Source of the DNA: Clusia tigrina
Taxonomy: Eukaryota > Arthropoda > Insecta > Diptera > Clusiidae
Length of the DNA stretch: 64,000 nucleotides
Direction of reading: 5' to 3'
NCBI GenBank assembly: GCA_920105625.2
Contig: OV050032.1
Location: forward strand, 90,380,542 to 90,444,541
Shown here piece by piece: positions 49,830 through 61,107 of this stretch. The notes under the pieces were generated by a model. The model was not told the DNA's origin. It saw nothing but the letters and a program-made list of their open reading frames with translations, and did no database searches. The translations under genes and the position numbers were made by a program. How positions within the stretch are numbered: position 1 is the first letter of the stretch; every line of letters starts with the position of its first letter.

Positions 49830-51170
49830 CTTCAAATGGCCCTAGCTTCTATACGGTACGTCCTACACCTATCAAAGTTTGCAACATACAAAAGCTTTTA
49901 ACTTTTTACTGGAGCGTCACAAAACCTTGTAATTTTGTAACAATAAAGTACTCGAGACTCTTGTATATTTAAGCTATCGCTCAAAGCTATGCTACCCTTG
50001 AGTCCCAAATCAAACACTGAGAAAACTTAAATTGGCCCTAACTTCTATACGGTACGTCCTACACCTATCAAAGTTTGCAACATACAAATGCTTGTAAGTT
50101 TTTACTGGAGCGTCATAAAACCTTGTAATTTTGTAACAATAAAGTACTCGAGCCTCTTGCCAATCTAATCTATCGCTCAAAGCTATGCTACCCTTGAGTC
50201 CCAAATCAAACACTGATAAAACTTCAAATGGCCCTAACTTCTATACGGTACGTCCTACACCTATCAAAGTTTGCAATATACAAATGCTTGTAACTTTTTA
50301 CTGGAGCGTCACAAAACCTTGAAATTTTGTAACAATAAAGTACTCGAGCCTCTTGTCTATTTAAGCTATCGCTCAAAGCTATGCTGCCCTTGAGTCCCAA
50401 ATCAAACACTGATAAAACTTCAAATGGCCCTAACTTCTATACGGTACGTCCTACACCTATCAACGTTTGCAACATACAAATGCTTGTAAGTTTTTACTGG
50501 AGCGTCATAAAACCTTGAAAATTTGTAACTATAAATTACTCGAGCCTCTTGTCTATTTAAGCTATCGCTCAAAGCTATGCTACCTTTGAGTCCCAAATCA
50601 AACACTGAGAAAACTTCAAATGGCCCTAACTTCTATACGGTACGTAATACACCTATCAAAGTTTGCAACATACAAATGCTTGTAACTTTTTACTGGAGCG
50701 TCATAAAACCTTGTAATTTTGTAACAATAAAGTACTCGAGCCTCTTGTATATTTAAGCTATCGCTCAAAGCTATGCTACCCTTGAGTCCCAAATCAAACA
50801 CTGAGAAAACTTCAATTGGCCCTAACTTCTATACGGTACGTCCTACATCTATCAAAGTTTGCAACATACAAATGCTTGTAAGTTTTTACTGGAGCGTCAT
50901 AAAACCTTGTAATTTTGTAACAATAAAGTACTCGAGCCTCTTGCCAATCTAATCTATCGCGCAAAGCTATGCTACCCTTGAGTCCCAAATCAAACACTGA
51001 TAAAACTTCAAATGGCCCTAACTTCTATACGGTACGTCCTACACCTATCAAAGTTTGCAATATACAAATGATTGTAACTTTTTACTGGAGCGTCATAAAA
51101 CCTTGAAATTTTGTAACAATAAAGTACTCGAGCCTCTTGCTAATCTAATCTATCGCTCAAAGCTATGCTA
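49830..51170 (+). repeat. 7-monomer HOR, copy 2 (1372 bp)
   Basis: This is the partner of 48458-49829. Apart from the patch near 50157, the only difference I noticed within the matched units is 'acatctatc' near 50846. The match fades near 51170, where 'acccttgag' replaces 'acccatgag'. Confidence 0.92.
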
Positions 51171-51397
51171 CCCTTGAGTCCCAAATCAAACACTGAGAAA
51201 ACTTCAAATGGCCCTAACTTCTATACGGTACGTCCTACACCTATCAAAGTTTGCAACATACAAATGCTTGTAACCTTTTACTGGAGCGTCATAAAACCTT
51301 GAAATTTTGTAACTATAAATTACTCGAGCCTCTTGTCAATTAAAGCTATCGCTCAAAGCTATGCTACCCTTGAGTCCCAAATCAAACACTGATAAAA

Positions 51398-52180
51398 CTT
51401 CAAATGGCCCTAACTTCTATACGGTACGTCCTACACCTATCAAAGTTTGCAATATACAAATGCTTGTAACTTTTTACTGGAGCGTCATAAAACCTTGTAA
51501 TTTTGTAACAATAAAGTACTCGAGCCTCTTGTCTATTTAAGCTATCGCTCAAAGCTATGCTACCCTTGAGTCCTAAATCAAACACTGAGAAAACTTCAAA
51601 TGGCCCTAGCTTCTATACGGTACGTCCTACACCTATCAAAGTTTGCAACATACAAATGCTTTTAACTTTTTACTGGAGCGTCACAAAACCTTGTAATTTT
51701 GTAACAATAAAGTACTCGAGCCTCTTGTATATTTAAGCTATCGCTCAAAGCTATGCTACCCTTGAGTCCCAAATCAAGCACTGAGAAAACTTCAATTGGC
51801 CCTAACTTCTATACGGTACGTCCTACACCTATCAAAGTTTGCAACATACAAATGCTTGTAAGTTTTTACTGGAGCGTCATAAAACCTTGTAATTTTGTAA
51901 CAATCAAGTACTCGAGCCTCTTGCCAATCTAATCTATCGCTCAAAGCTATGCTACCCTTGAGTCCCAAATCAAACACTGATAAAACTTCAAATGGCCCTA
52001 ACTTCTATACGGTACGTCCTACACCTATCAAAGTTTGCAATATACAAATGCTTGTAACTTTTTACTGGAGCGTCACAAAACCTTGAAATTTTCTAACTAT
52101 AAATTACTCGAGCCTCTTGTCAATTAAAGTTATCGCTCAAAGCTATGCTACCCTTGAGTCCCAAATCAAACACTGAGAAA
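51398..52180 (+). repeat. 8-monomer offset block, copy 1 (1568 bp)
   Basis: Units 51398, 51594, 51790 and 51986 match 52966, 53162, 53358 and 53554. Markers are 'ccctagcttc' with 'gcttttaac', then 'aacaatcaagtactcg', then 'gtcacaaaac' with 'tcaattaaagtt'. Copy 2 has acquired 'aactttatactgg' near 53231. Confidence 0.84.
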
Positions 52181-52181
52181 A

Positions 52182-55100
52182 CTTCAAATGGCCCTAACTT
52201 CTATACGGTACGTCCTACACCTATCAAAGTTTGTAACATACAAATGCTTGTAACTTTTTACTGGAGCGTCATAAAACCTTGAAATTTTGTAACTATAAAT
52301 TACTCGAGCCTCTTGTCTATTTAAACTATCGCTCAAAGCTATGCTACCCTTGAGTCCCAAATCAGACCCTGATAAAACTTCAAATGGCCCTAACTTCTAT
52401 ACGGTACGTCCTACACCTATCAAAGTTTGCAACATACAAATGCTTGTAAGTTTTTACTGGAGCGTCACAAAACCTTGAAATTTTGTAACAATAAAGTACT
52501 CGAGCCTCTTGTCAATTAAAGCTATCGCTCAAAGCTATGCTACCCTTGAGTCCCAAATCAAACACTGAGAAAACTTCAAATGGCCCTAACTTCTATACGG
52601 TACGTCCTACACCTATCAAAGTTTGCAACATACAAATGCTTGTAAATTTTTACTGGAGCGTCATAAAACCTTGAAATTTTGTAACAATAAAGTACTCGAG
52701 CCTCTTGTCAATTTAATCTATCGCTCAAAGCTATGCTACCCATGAGTCCCAAATCAAACACTGAGAAAACTTCAAATGGCTCTAACTTCTATACGGTACG
52801 TCCTACACCTATCAAAGTTTGCAACATACAAATGCTTGTAACTTTTTACTGGAGCGTCATAAAACCTTGAAATTTTGTAACTATAAATTACTCGAGCCTC
52901 TTGTCAATTAAAGCTATAGCTCAAAGATATGCTACCCTTGAGTCCCAAATCAAACACTGATAAAACTTCAAATGGCCCTAACTTCTATACGGTACGTCCT
53001 ACACCTATCAAAGTTTGCAATATACAAATGCTTGTAACTTTTTACTGGAGCGTCATAAAACCTTGTAATTTTGTAACAATAAAGTACTCGAACCTCTTGT
53101 CTATTTAAGCTATCGCTCAAAGCTATGCTACCCTTGAGTCCCAAATCAAACACTGAGAAAACTTCAAATGGCCCTAGCTTCTATACGGTACGTCCTACAC
53201 CTATCAAAGTTTGCAACATACAAATGCTTTTAACTTTATACTGGAGCGTCACAAAACCTTGTAATTTTGTAACAATAAAGTAATCGAGCCTCTTGTATAT
53301 TTAAGCTATCGCGCAAAGCTATGCTACCCTTGAGTCCCAAATCAAACACTGATAAAACTTCAAATGGCCCTAACTTCTATACGGTACGTCCTACACCTAT
53401 CAAAGTTTGCAACATACAAATGCTTGTAAGTTTTTACTGGAGCGTCATAAAACCTTGTAATTTTGTAACAATCAAGTACTCGAGCCTCTTGCCAATCTAA
53501 TCTATCGCTCAAAGCTATGCTACCCTTGAGTCCCAAATCAAACACTGATAAAACTTCAAATGGCCCTAACTTCTATACGGTACGTCCTACACCTATCAAA
53601 GTTTGCAATATACAAATGCTTGTAACTTTTTACTGGAGCGTCACAAAACCTTGAAATTTTGTAACTATAAATTACTCGAGCCTCTTGTCAATTAAAGTTA
53701 TCGCTCAAAGCTATGCTACCCTTGAGTCCCAAATCAAACACTGAGAAAACTTCAAATGGCCCTAACTTCTATACGGTACGTCCTACACCTATCAAAGTTT
53801 GCAATATACAAATGCTTGTAAGTTTTTACTGGAGCGTCATAAAACCTTGTAATTTTGTAACAATAAAGTACTCGAGCCTCTTGTCAATTAAAGCTATCGC
53901 TCAAAGCTACGCTACCCTTGAGTCCCAAATCAAACACTGAGAAAACTTCAAATGGCCCTAACTTCTATACGGTACGTCCTACACCTATCAAAGTTTGCAA
54001 CATACAAATGCTTGTAACTTTTTACTGGAGCGTCATAAAACCTTGAAATTTTGTAACTATAAATTACTCGAGCCTCTTGTCTATTTAAGCTATCGCTCAA
54101 AGCTATGTTACCCTTGAGTCCCAAATCAAACACTGAGAAAACTTCAAATGGCCCTAACTTCTATACGGTACGTCCTACACCTATTAAAGTTTGTAACATA
54201 CAAATGCTTGTAACTTTTTACTGGAGCGTCATAAAACCTTTAAATTTTGTAACTATAAATTACTCGAGCCTCTTGTCTATTTAAACTATCGCTCAAAGCT
54301 ATGCTACCCTTGAGTCCCAAATCAGACACTGATAAAACTTCAAATGGCCCTAACTTCTATACGGTACGTCCTACACCTATCAAAGTTTGCAACATACAAA
54401 TGCTTGTAAGTTTTTACTGGAGCGTCACAAAACCTTGAAATTTTGTAACAATAAAGTACTCGAGCCTCTTGTCAATTAAAGCTATCGCTCAAAGCTATGC
54501 TACCCTTGAGTCCCAAATCAAACACTGAGAAAACTTCAAATGGCCCTAACTTCTATACGGTACGTCCTACACTTATCAAAGTTTGCAACATACAAATGCT
54601 TGTAACTTTTTACTTGAGCGTCAGAAAACCTTGAAATTTTCTAACAATAAAGTACTCGAGCCTCTTGTCAATTTAATTTATCGCTCAAAGCTATGCTACC
54701 CTTGAGTCCCAAATCAAACACTGATAAAACTTCAAATGGCCCTAACATCTATACGGTACGTCCTACACCTATCAAAGTTTGCAATATACAAATGCTTGTA
54801 AGTTTTTACTCGAGCGTCATAAAACCTTGAAATTTTGTAACAATAAAGTACTCGAGCCTCTTGCCAATTTAACCTATCGCTCAAAGCTATGATACCCTTG
54901 AGTCCCAAATCAAACACGGTGAAAACTTCAAATAGCCCTAACTTCTATACGGTACGTCCTACACCTATCAAAGTTTGCAACATACAAATGCTTGTAAGTT
55001 TTTACTGGAGCGTCAGAAAACCTTGAAATTTTGTAACAATAAAGTACTCGAGCCTCTTGTCTATTTAAGCTATCGCTCAAAGCTATGCTACCCTTGAGTC
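52182..55100 (+). repeat. 16-monomer HOR of the right region, copy 1 (3136 bp)
   Basis: Units from 52182 to 54926 match those from 55318 to 58062 at exactly 16 x 196 = 3136 bp. Markers are 'agtttgtaac', 'cagaccctgataaaac', 'gctatagctcaaagatatg' (52912), 'aactttatactgg' (53231), 'gctacgctaccc', 'atgttaccc', 'tacttgagcgtc' and 'ttactcgagcgtc'. It embeds copy 2 of the 8-monomer block (52966-53745). The unit subtypes differ from those of the 16-mer at 33-44 kb. Confidence 0.9.
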
Positions 55101-55317
55101 CTAAATCAGACCCTGATAAAACTTCAAATGGCCCTAACTTCTATACGGTACGTCCTACACCTATCAAAGTTTGCAACATACAAATGCTTGTAAGTTTTTA
55201 CTGGAGCGTCACAAAACCTTGAAATTTTGTAACAATAAAGTACTCGAGCCTCTTGTCAATTAAAGCTATCGCTCAAAGCTATGCTACCCTTGAGTCCCAA
55301 ATCAAACACTGAGAAAA

Positions 55318-58235
55318 CTTCAAATGGCCCTAACTTCTATACGGTACGTCCTACACCTATCAAAGTTTGTAACATACAAATGCTTGTAACTTTTTACTGG
55401 AGCGTCATAAAACCTTGAAATTTTGTAACTATAAATTACTCGAGCCTCTTGTCTATTTAAACTATCGCTCAAGGCTATGCTACCCTTGAGTCCCAAATCA
55501 GACCCTGATAAAACTTCAAATGGCCCTAACTTCTATACGGTACGTCCTACACCTATCAAAGTTTGCAACATACAAATGCTTGTAAGTTTTTACTGGAGCG
55601 TCACAAAACCTTGAAATTTTGTAACAATAAAGTACTCGAGCCTCTTGTCAATTAAAGCTATCGCTCAAAGCTATGCTACCCTTGAGTCCCAAATCAAACA
55701 CTGAGAAAACTTCAAATGGCCCTAACTTCTATACGGTACGTCCTACACCTATCAAAGTTTGCAACATACAAATGCTTGTAAATTTTTACTGGAGCGTCAT
55801 AAAACCTTGAAATTTTGTAACAATAAAGTACTCGAGCCTCTTGTCAATTTAATCTATCGCTCAAAGCTATGCTACCCATGAGTCCCAAATCAAACACTGA
55901 GAAAACTTCAAATGGCTCTAACTTCTATACGGTACGTCCTACACCTATCAAAGTTTGCAACATACAAATGCTTGTAACTTTTTACTGGAGCGTCATAAAA
56001 CCTTGAAATTTTGTAACTATAAATTACTCGAGCCTCTTGTCAATTAAAGCTATAGCTCAAAGATATGCTACCCTTGAGTCCCAAATCAAACACTGATAAA
56101 ACTTCAAATGGCCCTAACTTCTATACGGTACGTCCTACACCTATCAAAGTTTGCAATATACAAATGCTTGTAACTTTTTACTGGAGCGTCATAAAACCTT
56201 GTAATTTTGTAACAATAAAGTACTCGAACCTCTTGTCTATTTAAGCTATCGCTCAAAGCTATGCTACCCTTGAGTCCCAAATCAAACACTGAGAAAACTT
56301 CAAATGGCCCTAGCTTCTATACGGTACGTCCTACACCTATCAAAGTTTGCAACATACAAATGCTTTTAACTTTATACTGGAGCGTCACAAAACCTTGTAA
56401 TTTTGTAACAATAAAGTAATCGAGCCTCTTGTATATTTAAGCTATCGCGCAAAGCTATGCTACCCTTGAGTCCCAAATCAAACACTGAGAAAACTTCAAT
56501 TGGCCCTAACTTCTATACGGTACGTCCTACACCTATCAAAGTTTGCAACATACAAATGCTTGTAAGTTTTTACTGGAGCGTCATAAAACCTTGTAATTTT
56601 GTAACAATCAAGTACTCGAGCCTCTTGCCAATCTAATCTATCGCTCAAAGCTATGCTACCCTTGAGTCCCAAATCAAACACTGATAAAACTTCAAATGGC
56701 CCTAACTTCTATACGGTACGTCCTACACCTATCAAAGTTTGCAATATACAAATGCTTGTAACTTTTTACTGGAGCGTCACAAAACCTTGAAATTTTGTAA
56801 CTATAAATTACTCGAGCCTCTTGTCAATTAAAGTTATCGCTCAAAGCTATGCTACCCTTGAGTCCCAAATCAAACACTGAGAAAACTTCAAATGGCCCTA
56901 ACTTCTATACGGTACGTCCTACACCTATCAAAGTTTGCAATATACAAATGCTTGTAAGTTTTTACTGGAGCGTCATAAAACCTTGTAATTTTGTAACAAT
57001 AAAGTACTCGAGCCTCTTGTCAATTAAAGCTATCGCTCAAAGCTACGCTACCCTTGAGTCCCAAATCAAACACTGAGAAAACTTCAAATGGCCCTAACTT
57101 CTATACGGTACGTCCTACACCTATCAAAGTTTGCAACATACAAATGCTTGTAACTTTTTACTGGAGCTTCATAAAACCTTGAAATTTTGTAACTATAAAT
57201 TACTCGAGCCTCTTGTCTATTTAAGCTATCGCTCAAAGCTATGTTACCCTTGAGTCCCAAATCAAACACTGAGAAAACTTCAAATGGCCCTAACTTCTAT
57301 ACGGTACGTCCTACACCTATTAAAGTTTGTAACATACAAATGCTTGTAACTTTTTACTGGAGCGTCATAAAACCTTTAAATTTTGTAACTATAAATTACT
57401 CGAGCCTCTTGTCTATTTAAACTATCGCTCAAAGCTATGCTACCCTTGAGTCCCAAATCAGACACTGATAAAACTTCAAATGGCCCTAACTTCTATACGG
57501 TACGTCCTACACCTATCAAAGTTTGCAACATACAAATGCTTGTAAGTTTTTACTGGAGCGTCACAAAACCTTGAAATTTTGTAACAATAAAGTACTCGAG
57601 CCTCTTGTCAATTAAAGCTATCGCTCAAAGCTATGCTACCCTTGAGTCCCAAATCAAACACTGAGAAAACTTCAAATGGCCCTAACTTCTATACGGTACG
57701 TCCTACACTTATCAAAGTTTGCAACATACAAATGCTTGTAACTTTTTACTTGAGCGTCAGAAAACCTTGAAATTTTCTAACAATAAAGTACTCGAGCCTC
57801 TTGTCAATTTAATTTATCGCTCAAAGCTATGCTACCCTTGAGTCCCAAATCAAACACTGATAAAACTTCAAATGGCCCTAACATCTATACGGTACGTCCT
57901 ACACCTATCAAAGTTTGCAATATACAAATGCTTGTAAGTTTTTACTCGAGCGTCATAAAACCTTGAAATTTTGTAACAATAAAGTACTCGAGCCTCTTGC
58001 CAATTTAACTTATCGCTCAAAGCTATGATACCCTTGAGTCCCAAATCAAACACGGTGAAAACTTCAAATAGCCCTAACTTCTATACGGTACGTCCTACAC
58101 CTATCAAAGTTTGCAACATACAAATGCTTGTAAGTTTTTACTGGAGCGTCAGAAAACCTTGAAATTTTGTAACAATAAAGTACTCGAGCCTCTTGTCTAT
58201 TTAAGCTATCGCTCAAAGCTATGCTACCCTTGAGT
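55318..58235 (+). repeat. 16-monomer HOR of the right region, copy 2 (3136 bp)
   Basis: This is the partner of 52182-55100. Differences include 'gagaaaacttcaattgg' near 56485 where copy 1 has 'gataaaacttcaaatgg', 'gagcttcataaaac' near 57166, and 'tttaacttatcgc' near 58005 where copy 1 has 'tttaacctatcgc'. Confidence 0.9.
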
Positions 58236-58453
58236 CCTAAATCAAACACTGAGAAAACTTCAAATGGCCCTAACTTCTATTCGGTACGTCCTACACCTAT
58301 CAAAGTTTGCAACATACAAATGCTTGTAACTTTTTACTGGAGCGTCACAAAACCTTGAAATTTTGTAACAATAAAGTACTCGAGCCTCTTGCCAATCTAA
58401 TTTATCGCTCAAAGCTATGCTACCCTTGAGTCCCAAATCAAACACTGAGAAAA

Positions 58454-59237
58454 CTTCAAATGGCCCTAACTTCTATACGGTACGTCCTACACCTATCAAA
58501 GTTTGTAACATACAAATGCTTGTAACTTTTTACTGGAGCGTCATAAAACCTTGGAATTTTGTAACTATAAATTACTCGAGCCTCTTGTCTATTTAAACTA
58601 TCGCTCAAAGCTATGCTACCCTTGAGTCCCAAATCAGACCCTGATAAAACTTCAAATGGCCCTAACTTCTATACGGTACGTCCTACACCTATCAAAGTTT
58701 GCAACATACAAATGCTTGTAAGTTTTTACTGGAGCGTCACAAAACCTTGAAATTTTGTAACAATAAAGTACTCGAGCCTCTTGTCAATTAAAGCTATCGC
58801 TCAAAGCTATGCTACCCTTGAGTCCCAAATCAAACACTGAGAAAACTTCAAATGGCCCTAACTTCTATACGGTACGTCCTACACCTATCAAAGTTTGCAA
58901 CATACAAATGCTTGTAACTTTTTACTGGAGCGTCATAAAACCTTGAAATTTTGTAACAATAAAGTACTCGAGCCTCTTGTCAATTTAATCTATCGCTCAA
59001 AGCTATGCTACCCATGAGTCCCAAATCAAACACTGAGAAAACTTCAAATGGCTCTAACTTCTATACGGTACGTCCTACACCTATCAAAGTTTGCAACATA
59101 CAAATGCTTGTAACTTTTTACTGGAGCGTCATAAAACCTTGAAATTTTGTAACTATAAATTACTCGAGCCTCTTGTCAATTAAAGCTATCGCTCAAAGCT
59201 ATGCTACCCTTGAGTCCCAAATCAAACACTGATAAAA
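58454..59237 (+). repeat. 16-monomer HOR of the right region, truncated copy 3
   Basis: Units 58454, 58650, 58846 and 59042 continue the 3136-bp period from 55318 to 55906 ('agtttgtaac', 'gaccctgata', 'acccatgag', 'ggctctaac'). The next unit jumps ahead by one monomer, to the 'ccctagcttc' subtype of 56298. Confidence 0.86.
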
Positions 59238-60900
59238 CTTCAAATGGCCCTAGCTTCTATACGGTACGTCCTACACCTATCAAAGTTTGCAACATACAAA
59301 TGCTTTTAACTTTATACTGGAGCGTCACAAAACCTTGTAATTTTGTAACAATAAAGTACTCGAGCCTCTTGTATATTTAAGCTATCGCGCAAAGCTATGC
59401 TACCCTTGAGTCCCAAATCAAACACTGAGAAAACTTCAATTAGCCCTAACTTCTATACGGTACGTCCTACACCTATCAAAGTTTGCAACATACAAATGCT
59501 TGTAAGTTTTTACTGGAGCGTCATAAAACCTTGTAATTTTGTAACAATCAAGTACTCGAGCCTCTTGCCAATCTAATCTATCGCTCAAAGCTATGCTACC
59601 CTTGAGTCCCAAATCAAACACTGATAAAACTTCAAATGGCCCTAACTTCTATACGGTACGTCCTACACCTATCAAAGTTTGCAATATACAAATGCTTGTA
59701 ACTTTTTACTGGAGCGTCACAAAACCTTGAAATTTTGTAACTATAAATTACTCGAGCCTCTTGTCAATTAAAGTTATCGCTCAAAGCTATGCTACCCTTG
59801 AGTCCCAAATCAAACACTGAGAAAACTTCAAATGGCCCTAACTTCTATACGGTACGTCCTACACCTATCAAAGTTTGCAATATACAAATGCTTGTAAGTT
59901 TTTACTGGAGCGTCATAAAACCTTGTAATTTTGTAACAATAAAGTACTCGAGCCTCTTGTCAATTAAAGCTATCGCTCAAAGCTACGCTACCCTTGAGTC
60001 CCAAATCAAACACTGAGAAAACTTCAAATGGCCCTAACTTCTATACGGTACGTCCTACACCTATCAAAGTTTGCAACATACAAATGCTTGTAACTTTTTA
60101 CTGGAGCTTCATAAAACCTTGAAATTTTGTAACTATAAATTACTCGAGCCTCTTGTCTATTTAAGCTATCGCTCAAAGCTATGCTACCCTTGAGTCCCAA
60201 ATCAAACACTGAGAAAACTTCAAATGGCCCTAACTTCTATACGGTACGTCCTACACCTATTAAAGTTTGTAACATACAAATGCTTGTAACTTTTTACTGG
60301 AGCGTCATAAAACCTTGAAATTTTGTAACTAAAAATTACTCGAGCCTCTTGTCTATTTAAACTACCGCTCAAAGCTATGCTACCCTTGAGTCCCAAATCA
60401 GACACTGATAAAACTTCAAATGGCCCTAACTTCTATACGGTACGTCCTACACCTATCAAAGTTTGCAACATACAAATGCTTGTAAGTTTTTACTGGAGCG
60501 TCACAAAACCTTGAAATTTTGTAACAATAAAGTACTCGAGCCTCTTGTCAATTAAAGCTATCGCTCAAAGCTATGCTACCCTTGAGTCCCAAATCAAACA
60601 CTGAGAAAACTTCAAATGGCCCTAACTTCTATACGGTACGTCCTACACTTATCAAAGTTTGCAACATACAAATGCTTGTAACTTTTTACTTGAGCGTCAG
60701 AAAACCTTGAAATTTTCTAACAATAAAGTACTCGAGCCTCTTGTCAATTTAATTTATCGCTCAAAGCTATGCTACCCTTGAGTCCCAAATCAAACACTGA
60801 TAAAACTTCAAATGGCCCTAACATCTATACGGTACGTCCTACACCTATCAAAGTTTGCAATATACAAATGCTTGTAAGTTTTTACTCGAGCGTCATAAAA
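59238..60900 (+). repeat. 15-monomer offset block (copy of 56298-57960, 2940 bp)
   Basis: Eight and a half units match those 2940 bp upstream, including 'aactttatactgg', 'aacaatcaag', 'gctacgctaccc', 'gagcttcataaaac', 'tacttgagcgtc' and 'ttactcgagcgtc'. It lacks 'atgttaccc' and 'cctttaaatttt', which the upstream copy has. The match ends near 60905, where 'ccttgtaatttt' replaces 'ccttgaaatttt'. Confidence 0.87.
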
Positions 60901-61107
60901 CCTTGTAATTTTGTAACAATAAAGTACTCGAGCTTCTTGTCTATTTAAGCTATCGCTCAAAGCTATGCTACCCTTGAGTCCCAAATCAAACACTGAGAAA
61001 ACTTCAAATGGCCCTAACTTGTATACGGTACGTCCTACACCTATCAAAGTTTGCAACATACAAATGCTTGTAAGTTTTTACTGGAGCGTCAGAAAACCTT
61101 GAAATTT

